DNA of 64,000 nucleotides from Petrosia ficiformis. Taxonomy: Eukaryota > Porifera > Demospongiae > Haplosclerida > Petrosiidae. The first letter of the stretch is position 1, and the number at the start of each line of letters is the position of its first letter. Under the pieces are notes generated by a model. The model worked only from the letters and a program-made list of their open reading frames with translations. It was not told where the DNA came from and did no database searches. Where the stretch lies: the NCBI GenBank assembly GCA_947044365.1, contig OX345640.1:3460001-3524000 (forward strand), read 5' to 3'. Shown here piece after piece: positions 1-11,500 of this stretch. Position numbers and translations under genes: made by a program.

Positions 1-132
1 ATTTCAACATAATCGCCATTATAATGACATTGTATTAGTTAACTTACTTGTGTTGAAACAATTGACCTGCCAGCTATAATAAAAACATAATGTGAAAGTA
101 TTTATACACAAACTGCACACTGAGTAACTCAC

Positions 133-3100
133 ATCTTTTAATCTTGTTTAATTCAAAATTCCAAGCCATTTTTTCGAGATGGCTGTGAGCAAATGTACAC
201 TTTTCTCCACGACACCATTCGCCATTACACAAGGCAAAACCACTCAAATGTGTCAGTTGTGGAAGAGGTCGAATTGGTACAAGTACATTTTCTCCCTCAT
301 CCCAGGTGGCACAAATAAGGGGATATACTCCATCATGATGTTGTGTATCATGGCATGAATCTTCTATTAAACTGTCATCATAAGCATTGTTCATTAAACA
401 CACTTGGCAGATGTCATGAATTCCTATTTTTATATACGTATGCATGAATGCACAATGAAAGCATAATTTCACACAGTAAAATAACCTTTGTAGTTTCGTC
501 TTTGTAACTGATCATCAGGTTTTTTAATGTTACCTTGTTTCTCTAATAACAAATATATACACCATATAAAACATACAATTATAGAATATTTATATTATCA
601 TATATGTATATATTATACATATATATATACATAATTATATGCATGTTATATATTATACATATATGCATGTTATATATTATACATATATGCATATAATTTT
701 ATAAATGTATGTACACCCCAAGGTGCAAGGTTAAGTTGTTTGGTGCCAGTATAATTGACCTCTAGTGAAGCGAGGTCAAATATCAAGGTGACAAACAGCT
801 GTGAGCTTAACACCAAGTGGGTATGTAGTAGAATTACTAGAATAAAAAGTTTAGTCTCATGCCCAACCACCCACATTAGAAGTTAGTCAAGCATGGCCTG
901 ACCCTTGCGTTTATGTAAATGCAAGAGTCAGGCCGCCACGCCTGACTAATTAGAAGTGTGGATGGCTGGGCATGAGAAACTATAATTATTATAATACTAT
1001 ATATGGTTGATGATGTCATACCCTATTAAATATTAATTCATTATATAATTATCTTTATTTTGTTTATCTTTCCTCTACTATCTATGCTCGCGAGCACACG
1101 CTCTTTCACAAAAAAAAGTTACGAAGTTACAAAGCTTAGCCAGAGTGTGGGTGGATATTTCTTACACTCGCCTTGGTGTCTTTCTTCAATTAACGAAGCA
1201 TGAATCTCACATCTGAAGCTTTCTTACCCCCCACTTCAACTCTCCAGTAAAAGAAATTAGAATGCAAGAGTTATCGAGCTAAGTACAATTGTTTCTGTAA
1301 CGCCCCGCCCACACAATTTTCTAATTTTTGCATGCACAATACTATTACCTTGGTTACAGCGTCTGTGAAACTGGGAAGTTATAAACTGGTCTATATGTTA
1401 TAGCATAGATAATAGAGTAAAGGGATTGGAAACTGCGTTCGCAGACAAAACATTTAATACACATTTTATATTGTTGTTATGGAAGACTATGCGAGTTGGG
1501 ATTTCGCGGCGTTGCTAAGCTATTGATGTACAGTTAACGCATAGATAATCTGCGAAACTGGGAAGTTATAAACCAGTCTATAACTTCCAGTACGCAAAAT
1601 ATAACACATAGCAACAGCATGGTAACTGGCTATAAATAACTTTCAATATGCGAAATATAACTAAACACATAGCAACAACATGGTAACAAGCTATAAATTA
1701 TATATATGTGACTGCAGTCTTCGCAGATGAGAAAACGTGTCACAAGTAACCAAAATTGTTATAAGCCAAATTTCACAAGAGTTTGCAATCATTCTAATGT
1801 GAATTTATCCACATGAAAGCTTATAACTCAGCAAAGATATGCCAGATTTCAAAAGCAATTACACCACTATGATGAAGAGCAGGATGTGCAGATTCCAAAA
1901 ATGTACTTATGCCATGTTTTCTCATCCACGGTCACATGTTTTCTCATCCATGGTCACATATATATATATATATATATATAATATATATATAATTATAATA
2001 TATATATATATATATATTATATATATAATTATATATATATATTATAATTATATTATAATTATAATAATTATATAAATATACATTAGTTACTTACCAGGTA
2101 TAGAACTCGAATAGCCTGACTCAGATGCTGTTGCAAATGATTGAGATGAATCATTAGTATTTGTAATTTCAGTTGCTATAGACCCAGATATTCCAGATGA
2201 TCCACTTGTCACTGAGTGTTGGTCATCTGGTATTAAAAATTGAAACGAATGGAACCAATTTTACTGTAAAAATAGAATATTTACCATCTGTTGTTCGAAC
2301 TTGTGGCAAAGGTGGAACAATTTCTTTGGCTGAATCATTATCCTAGAAAGTAGTTTGAGATATCACATAAATAATATTGTGTAAAAATGCAAGCATAATC
2401 ACAGGACACGTTCAGTTTACTTATTATTTAAAGAGTACATAATTAAGATAGACATATAAATATTTCCAAATACACATAGACCAACATTATAATTATATAT
2501 ATACATTTTTCTACAGGTTGGACACAGAAGCTAATACAAAATCATAAGATCATTCTTTATACATCCAGTTACATATAATGATTATTACAACACAAACAGA
2601 AATATAATTCATAACATGTGTGTGATAATCATAAAAATGTGAATTAGTTTGTGTTTTACTAACTTCAATGGGTCTAAGGTACACTGTTTCACTTTTTCCA
2701 CATTGAACTGTGCATATCTTCCATTCCAACTTGTGCATTTCATCAAAGATCTCATTTGATAGTGGAAACATCGTTTCAATAATTTTGGGGGCTAAAAATT
2801 CCAACTCTACACATCCACATCCAATAGTGGTTAACATCAGTGCATGAGCATCAATTCCTAAAATCCTTGCAAATCCTGCTTGAATCATTGGTAACTCCTC
2901 TGCTTTCGCCGATTTCATTTTGTCTGACAGTTTTGCACGAAACTTTGTGAAACTATCCAATGTCTTCGGACTATGAATGGATGAAGGCATTTCATATACG
3001 TATCTTTGAAGAAAATGCTTCAGTTTTGAAACATACTCTTCCAGTAGATGCTTTTCATTGTGATTTCCAAATCTCTTGAGAAGCCTTTCAAGAAGGCGAT

Positions 3101-4909
3101 AATTAAACCAAGACCAAAAATTAGCTAATAGAATGAATATATCAGAAACACTTTGAGAGCTTTTAATTCTATCGAGAATTGGATTCAATAGCTGTTGTTC
3201 TCTATTTTCTGTGGGAAGGGATCGAACTTTGATGTACTCAATGGTGGAGAGATGAATCTTCAATTTAGCTATGTCAATATTTCTTGCATGGAAAGACGAT
3301 CCTATCTCAGATGCTAAATATCCAAACTCGTCATCTATTTCTTCAGCTTCCAAGTTGAGTTTGTCAATCATTTGCATTTGTTTCTTGTGAGACAAAGAGG
3401 ATGTGTCAAGTAAAGGAAAACTGATACTACTGCCTGGATTTCTGCAACCAATTTCACCATCAAGAAAGTCAACAATTGTACACTCCCCACAACCACATAA
3501 AAATGTTATAGTTTCAACACTAGCGGTACCACTAGTTTCAGAATTTGTTTCCTCAAGCTCAGGTCCAGAATCTTGATTGACATCTGGAAAAAAATATACA
3601 AGTAGCTTCATGTGACTATATGTATAATAATAATAATAATGTGTATCCTTACATGCATTGTCACTATCAGGTTTAACAACATCAATATCCTTTTGCACTA
3701 CATAAGTAAAAATAATTGAGTTATGTAAGCATTTTTCTGTATACATTAGAATATTAGTACATTGAATTTAGGCTTGGTTGACTAGGTATATTCATGCTGA
3801 AGGATTTGGTTTTCACTAATCAACGATTATATTTCAAATGTTTTATTTGAAAGAAAAATTACCAGACGTTTTGATTACTTTACAGCAATCTTCATCAGTG
3901 GTACCACTGATGAAGACATATTGGTGTTAAGCTCACAGCTGTTTGTCACCTTGATATTTGACCTCACTTTACTAGGTCAATTATACTGGGGCACCAAACA
4001 ACTTAATCTTGCACCTTGGGGTGTATATTATGTTAAGACTATATAGTGAAAAACAAACTCCTTCAGCATAGTAGTACATTAGTATAAATACATTTGACCA
4101 TATACAGGTATAGTAGCTAGTGAATTTCATATTGTTTGGTTTTATAATGAAGAGGACACAACCTACTGCCACCAGATTAATTTTAATTATGCATAATTAT
4201 ATATACTTAGCTGCAGCTGGCAGGAGTGGTTGGATGGCTGTATTACTACACTGTGAGTTAAACGTTTATTATACAGTAATGATTACTTCATTCATTCTAA
4301 CAGAGTGTACGTACCAAAGGGAGTATCATTACTACTGACAGAATTAGGACCATTAGATGAATCACAAGTGTTTTCTTTGGTGGTATTCTGTTAACAAAAA
4401 AAGGAAGGATAGACAGAAATTTATAATGATTAATGTAAAGCATACCATTTTCAGTGTTGTAAAAATTTCCTCGGCAATCTTTTTTTGTCCTATTGAAGGG
4501 GAAGCTAAAGATGACAGTAAGACACTCCATTTGTAAGGAGACGGATGGTTTTTACACCAGTATACAAGAGTCTGCCTGAAATAGTTTTTTGACTCTCCAC
4601 CAAGACTTATATCCATCTTGAAACCATCAAGTATTCCTATGGGAATGGTCAACTGAATTCCAACATCATACCACAAACCTGGTATCTTTGCAACAACCAA
4701 GTTCATAAGACTTTTGATATCTGGTTCACCATAGCTATCTGCTGACTGATAGACTTTCATTGACTCTTCATCCATAGTCACTAGTTTAAAAGGTTTTATA
4801 AAATAAAAGATTTACAGTGGTACAGTAAAGAGAGAATCTTACCTTCCCTTGGTAATGGACAACCCCTTTTCAGTTCATCCGGTACAAGTATAGAAGCCAC
4901 AGATGTCAT
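133..4909 (-). CDS. Death-domain / CGCGxC module / CCCH zinc-finger protein, helicase part beyond window (partial)
   Basis: Left-hand member of a head-to-head paralog pair, cut by the window edge. Exons by splice motif and phase (minus strand): 4843-4909, 4446-4780, 4315-4387, 3653-3697, 2664-3583, 2285-2342, 2095-2226, 133-423, about 640 aa seen. Exon 2 encodes a Death-like six-helix domain (VAKIPGLWYDVGIQL, then WCKNHPSPYKWSVLLSSL). The large exon opens with FLCGCGEC and contains WSWFNYRLLERLLKRFGN, as in the neighbour. Two Ser/Thr-rich linker exons follow. The last visible exon has LCNGEWCRGEKCTFAHS, a CX4CX4CX3H finger, with a preceding CQVC pair; it aligns exon for exon with the right-hand gene's finger (both begin with split Gly codons). 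By analogy the missing 3' part should encode an SF1 helicase. That is inference. Function unknown; RNA binding is suggested by the finger. Confidence 0.85.
712..816 (+). repeat. Short dispersed element, copy 1 of an inverted pair
   Basis: About 105 nt from TACACCCCAAGGTGCAAGG to TTAACACCAA. A closely similar copy lies inverted at 3920-4026. Both are inside introns of the left-hand Death-domain gene, so the pre-mRNA could fold on itself. No coding capacity; probably a non-autonomous element. Confidence 0.75.
851..982. repeat. Long near-palindromic hairpin (foldback element)
   Basis: Two arms of about 64 nt (851-916 and 918-981) are inverted copies. Both contain a CTCATGCCCA block, a TTAGTCA(A/G)GC block, GGCCTGAC and a CTTGC/GCAAG core around a tiny loop. 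The shape is that of a foldback MITE. It sits 35 nt from the dispersed element at 712-816, in the long intron 424-2094. Confidence 0.75.
1360..1690. repeat. Cluster of GGGAAGTTATA / TATAACTTCC repeats
   Basis: The phrase GAAACTGGGAAGTTATAAAC occurs at about 1366 and 1553. The second copy pairs with a downstream TATAACTTCC to form a hairpin, and CATAGCAACA(G/A)CATGGTAAC is repeated twice (about 1608 and 1671). Intronic, no open frame of note. Confidence 0.6.
1957..2075. repeat. AT dinucleotide-rich microsatellite
   Basis: Uninterrupted TA/AT-rich tract ending 20 nt before the donor of exon 2095-2226 on the minus strand. It explains a spurious Ile/Tyr open frame on the plus strand. Confidence 0.9.
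3889..3916. repeat. Perfect 28-nt palindrome
   Basis: TCTTCATCAGTGGT followed by its exact reverse complement, with no loop. It directly abuts the inverted dispersed element at 3920-4026, so it may be part of the same insertion. Confidence 0.85.
3920..4026 (-). repeat. Short dispersed element, copy 2 (inverted)
   Basis: Inverted partner of 712-816, differing by a few substitutions. It lies in the intron between exons 4315-4387 and 3653-3697 of the left-hand Death-domain gene. Confidence 0.75.
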
Positions 4910-5546
4910 TGTACGTATGATAAAAATAACTAAAATCATTGCAGGAAATCCTCTAAGTTTGGAATGGTTTATACAAGCTAATAATATTCACTGTTGCATG
5001 TGCATGCCCAAGCTGAATAAACAATAAACACCCCAAGCAGAGTAAACAGCGATTACAATTACTATTTTGCTGAATTGTAGGCATGAATTATAGTGATATA
5101 ATTCTACTTGTGTTATGTAATATTATAGCAAAGTGCTCTCATTAACTATCTTTGACACTATAGTTTTCACAATCCTGCTTCATTTAGATTTTACATGCAT
5201 GTGTGCACGTGTGTATGTGTGTATGCATGTATGTATGTATGTTCACATACATGTGCTTTTTATATGTAGTGCTAACATTTTATATGTATAAATTATGTAT
5301 TACATGTGTGTGTATAATTATTATGCGTATATATAGGCAAGAATTATAATCAAATTCATACTCATTACTCCTCCTCACTTCTAAGTTAGTCACATGTATT
5401 ACTATTTAAGTATGTCATCACTATAATATACAACAGTTTCCCCACCCAATTACCATATATGGAATGTCACACTTAGTCTAACTAGTTCATTTTCTTAGCT
5501 CCTTACATTATTTATTTAAAAAATTGTCTCTCATTCTAAAGACTTG
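4910..5546. promoter_or_regulatory. Shared intergenic region of two divergent Death-domain genes
   Basis: 637 nt separate the proposed start codons of the two divergent paralogs, so regulatory DNA is presumably shared. The stretch is A/T-rich, with a GTGTGTATG/CATGTATG repeat patch at about 5195-5245. I see no convincing TATA box, conserved motif pair or open frame. The bidirectional promoter is inferred from arrangement only. Confidence 0.45.
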
Positions 5547-8500
5547 ATGATGGCAGAATCACATAGATCAGGTGAGTACTGTTTTGGGATTTCTATATAT
5601 ACATGTATATATATATATATATATATATGTATACTCCACTCAACACACACACACTCAAATACACAATTACATTACCCATAATGTTTTATCAATGTGTAAT
5701 ACAGGTTTCCTACAAGCTTACCAAGCACACATGGAAAGAAGGAGTATCATTATTGAAGATCTTTATGAACAGTGTAGTAATGAGGAGGTTATTGCAAAGA
5801 TTGCTTCTAAATTTGACATTTGGGAAACAGCGGCTACTCATTTAGGATTAACGAAAAATCATATCACAACAATAAAAAGAGACAACAAGGAAGATCTTCA
5901 ACGGAGAGTGGCCACTTTAAACAAATGGATAGAAAAGAAGGGAGATGAGGCTACTTATTTCAATTTAGTGAAAGCATGTCATGAGTTGGAGAACACAGAA
6001 ATGATTGACTTTATCCTTGATCGACTGAAAGAAGGTAAATAATAAATTAATTAACATTTTTTTTGTGGGTGAAGTCATATATGAAGTAATATGTATATAT
6101 CACATAACAATAGATGAATTACTAAACCTAAATAGTTTATGTTTAAGATTTTATCAAACGTTTGTATATTAATTATATTGAATTCCTTTTGGTAAGAATT
6201 GTTGATTTATTATTGTTACAGAAAAAGAGAAAAATGATGAAGGACTAGACTCGGATAGTAGTGATCAGATTAAAGAGGAAGACATGAGGTTCCTCTGTGG
6301 GTGTGGAGAATGCTCATTAGATGATTTTCTTCGGAACGGTTGCCCGAGGCCATGGGAAAATAGTGTATTCCCACTTTTAAAGATCAAACATCTTCCTCGT
6401 CAAAAGAAGTTGGTTTTGTTAGCTAGATTACAGAATGATGCTGCCAATGTGAAAAGCCAATTTGGTTCTCTCTCACTCAAAGTTCTTAGGTCTCTTAAAA
6501 AACAGTATGGTAATACTACTGAAACAGCGAATGATCTAGTAGTATATATTTTGCCACAACAATTATTTTCTTATATGGAGGAGGAAAAACGGATTCAATT
6601 TAAATCTGACCTCCGTAAAGCTACCACTGTTGCTGACGTGATGATGTTGTTGACAGACAATTACATCAGCTGGTTCAATCATCCTCTTTTGGGCTCTATC
6701 ACAAAAGAGTTTCAAGTTGCTACACAAGAATATCATGACTACGTTGAAAAACATCTGAAACGATTCCTTCAAAGGTCTCTTTTTGAGATCCCTAGTGATT
6801 CTTTCAGTTCCAGCTCACCAACGAAGTCCGGTCAGTTCGTTTTGAAAATTGATATACCTCCTCCACGAAGTAACCTCAAAGGATCTTTACTCTTTCCTTT
6901 GACAGCCCATGTAGCATCAACACTTGGTATTGCTATTGATGCTCTTGAGATATGCTCATATGACAAAGGTTGCGTCCAGCTCACAATAGGTGCACCAAGC
7001 AGTTTACTAAAGTCCATGTTCCCATTACCAAGTACTGTATTGTTGGCACTTAGGAATACAACGGGAGATTGCAGTGATCTGACGATTAAAAGTATCATCT
7101 ACGCAGATAAATGTCAATCACTACCACAGAAAACAGAGGTAATTTAATATGATATATATAGCAGACATGTGGTATATGTATAATGATTTTCGGTTATAAA
7201 TTAATAATAATATTATAATAAGTTATTTTTCTCCAAACAGGATAGTACCAATTCTTCAGTCATAGAGCACACATCCCTAACCATAGTTAATAAGAATTTC
7301 TCATCTCTCATTCTCGAGGCTACTAGATGCATAAAATCTAATGCAGTTAAATTGGTAATGGTGAAGCAATTTCTTATCGAATTAAGCAGCCAAAAGTTGA
7401 CTACGAATTCGAAGGAACAACCTTTTCTTCATCAGGTCAGAGATGAGATTGAAGGAGCTAGTACAGTTCAAGATCTCGTCTTTATCTTGAATGACTACTG
7501 GTCCTTCTTCAATTATAAACTTCTTGGATGTCTACTCAATCGGTTTGGTAATCATAGCGCCAGAGAAAGGTTTCGCAAGTACATTAAGCTTTTAAAGATG
7601 CTGAAAGCATCTAAGTTACCAGTACTACTACATCCCACAAAAGAAGTGAAAGGGTTTTCTCCAGATGTTGTTCAGGTTACAACAACACGTAATGTCTTGC
7701 AACATACTACAGCAGACGACATAATGCACATTCAAGAAACTCTTGCTAATATTCTTCATTTGGAAGCTTACACATTACTACTCAGGCAGATCCACAAACA
7801 CAACTGTCAACTGGACTTCCTAATTGTACAAAGTTATGAGGATGTTCTACATATAGACGATTTGGGACTAAGAAGTCTACATGAAGCTGGAGTTGTAAGG
7901 ATTGATTACAAAAATGATTGTAAACTTACATTTCAGGATTCAGATGGTGAGAATATTTATATTTGTTATAATATTGCAAACCACATCCCTTTTCAACACA
8001 GACATGAGTGAAATTGATTCTGGTGTATCTACAACCGAAGAGGTATCAGATTGCGAAAGTACAACAGAAAAAGACCTTTATAATATACACCAAGGTTACA
8101 TAATTAATCAGCATTTTGCTGTCCTATTATAGCCTCTATATATTCTAGAAATTTTACCAGAAGATCGGCCAGTACTTGAACGAGCAATATCACTTTCAAG
8201 AAAAGGTTGACAACTTGTAATGCTTATGTTAATTATTGTAAAGTACTGAATTTCTTATTACAGAAGAGTTTGAATCTGAGAAGCGTCCTATGAGACTTAG
8301 TCTGGATGAATGCTCAACCAGTAACCAACCTGTCTCAGTACTATTGTTACTCTACCATTTTAATTATATAGATATGCCTCCTGGGTTTTCATTTACACAA
8401 AGTCCAACTCATTTATCTTTGCCAGAAAAGTTTCCTGGTATGTCTTATGTGAAATATTTGTTACTGATTCAATATTTGTTTATATACAGGTGCATATGTG

Positions 8501-11500
8501 CCAAATATGAACCAATTTCCTCTTTGTACAATGAACATTTTACCTTATGGTACATTATATAACTGTATAATTTATATACTATTATGGACACTAATTTTCT
8601 GAGTGTAAAATAAATTTTTGTAGAATCAGTAAGTATATGCATTTTGTTGTTTATGTATTGCATGTTGTATGATATGGTTTGTGTGTTATATGCTATGGTA
8701 TGTATGCATAACTGTTTATATATGTGTTTGTGTGTTATATGCTATGGTATGTATGCATAACTGTTTATATATGTGTTTGTGTGTTATATGCTATGGTATG
8801 TATGCGTAACTGTTTATATATGTGTTTGTGTGTTATATGCTATGGTATGTATGCGTAACTGTTTATATATGTGTTTGTGTGTTATATGCTATGGCGTGTA
8901 TGCGTAACTGTTTATATATGTGTTTGTGTGTTATATGCTATGGTATGTATGCGTAACTGTTTATATATGTGTTTGTGTGTTATATGCTATGGTATGTATG
9001 CGTAACTGTTTATATATGTGTTTGTGTGTTATATGCTATGGTGTGTATGCGTAACTGTTTATATATGTGTTTGTGTAAATTACAATTACTGTATATTAAT
9101 TCACTTTACAATATGATTTTTCAGACAGTGAAAGGGTTTCAGTTCCATCTGGTGAAATTTCACTTCCTGGATTTAGTCCTGGATTTAGTCCTGGCTTTAG
9201 TCCTGGCTTTGAACCCATGATACCACAAGGTATGTAGATTATAAACATGTTATGCACCTCAACAATATACACTTGGTATTTTTATCACTTTTATCCTTTC
9301 TTCTGCTTTGTGTCACAATGTTAAGAATATCCATATTCTGGATTTGTTGATCCTGTAACTCATCTTTTTACACAAGGTATAATAATATTATGGAAATTAT
9401 TATAATATACACTAGTGTACAACAGTCTTTGCTACATATTACTGAGATTTGATGTTATTTTGTGCAGAAAAACAACCAAACTTGTTATTTATGGAAAATC
9501 TAAATGAAAGCAAAGGAACTAAGTGTATATTTCCAACAGGTACTTGTTATGTTTATTATTTCAGTAGCGAGTTAAACCAGCACTTCTTTTAAAATAGATT
9601 CCACTGCAAACGAAGAAGAAGAATGGCCAGATCTAAGCACTGTCAAGCCAAAACCTCGAACTTTTTCTAAAGAAAAAACTTCAACCAAGAAGAAAAGTCG
9701 AAACGGTAAATTTATGTCATGATTATAATTACATTTAATTTACACTTTATTAGGTGTTTTAAATGTGTGCATGGCTTGCTTCTTAGCTGGTCATAACAGA
9801 GAAGAGCTTATAGATGAATTTTGCTTGCTTCCATTCCAACATCCTGGAATATCGTCTCTTTTAGTAGCATGGGATGAACCCAGACAATGTTTAGTTGGGA
9901 TAAGGCCACGTCCTCTTATTCCATTAAAAGGATCATTTAAGCTATGTACTCCGGCAACATGTCGTGGCATAGACTGTACATATCCTCATAGTCAGGTTGA
10001 AAGAGATGCATGGAACTATGACAAACAAATGACAAAGAAAGGTCAAATACTTAGCTTTAATCTGTGGTATTATTATTATCACAATTATATATACACACAG
10101 GACCAACGGAAGCCTTTAATTCTACTGTGGTATGTTGTGTAAACATTACACTATAGTAGTAGTTTCAACATTATATTAGGTTACCAAGAAAGAAACAAAA
10201 GGAAAGCCAGATGCTTCCTGTCTTTCTGCTTTTCAGTCTTCCACTGAAAAGATATCAAAACAACAGCCAAAGAATGACAACCAAGTAACAAAGAAAGGTT
10301 AGTAGCATAATGCATTCTGTATAGTATATATGTTAACATTAACTTTTACTGTTTTATAGGACCAAATATAGTCACTGATGTGGTATGTTTATTATATGCA
10401 CATCAAAATTCATTTGTTTTGCCTCACAACAAATTATTATAGATTGTCAAAGATGAAAGTTTTAAGCAATCAATGTTTACTACCTCCCCTCATACATCCA
10501 CAAAAATTATGTCTAAATCTCAAAATAAGACAGTCAACAAGCCAGAACCACAATACAAGGAACGAGAAGCCTGGAAAACTAGTTTTCACCGAAGACTGGA
10601 AAACACAGCTCTGCATGAAGAGAACCTCAAACCTGATCTTTCAACGCATAATTATCGAGACAAATTCTACAACTTGCTGTGTTATGAAGAGTCAAAGCAT
10701 ATCACTTTGCTAACTGACAGGTAAGTAATCTAGAGTTGTTATGTACGTGTAATGACAGATCAAGTAAAGTACACAAATCAACATCCAGACACCAGGTGCT
10801 TGTGTGTTGATAGGATTGGGTTGTGTATATCTTATTTCATTCAAATTATTTGTAAATAGTTATCATGGAATGATAAACATCTCTTGACCTTTTGGCACTG
10901 AAATTGCTTTGTATAACTGATATAATTAAACCCTGAATAATGAATGTCTAAACATGCCTCTGCTATGCTAAATATATGATAACTGAATTATGGTCACACT
11001 GGCACCACTGTACATACAAGCTATATCCATGCAGGCCAAATACTATTTGTCAGTATTCTACATGTAGAATTATAACACGAGAGTGTACTACAAAAATAAC
11101 ATAGTTACAATTATTGCTTGTTTGAAAGGAAAGTGCTGATACTATAGGTTGTTATGTGGATTCATGACTGATTGCAAGATGATGCATGTACTTTACTAAA
11201 CAGTGTTCTTTCCCAGACCAATCAATGGTTAAACTCTGAAACCTTACCCATGCTCTTTCTCAGCCAATCCTGTCCCATTCATTCATGTATATCCTGGGTT
11301 GCCCAGCACCAATTATAGTCAATCACGTGAAGTGCTATTGCTGCTGAATATCTATTTCATAATCACATAATTTCATTGCCAAAAAAGAACACTACTAGAC
11401 TATAATTCTTACATTAACACATACATAACAACTTACATGGAAGTGCTACACTAAACATAGCTAAGTAACTACTATATATATATATATATATAGTAGTTAT

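Noticed and set aside
2550..2663. Extension of the left Death-domain gene's large exon past 2664
   Set aside because: A good donor (GTTAGT) follows ...RPIE, and the next exon keeps phase. The extension is low-complexity and ends in unrelated sequence.
8677..9076. Regularly spaced repeats resembling a CRISPR array
   Set aside because: Units are contiguous 49-nt copies with no unique spacers, inside an intron of an animal gene: a minisatellite.
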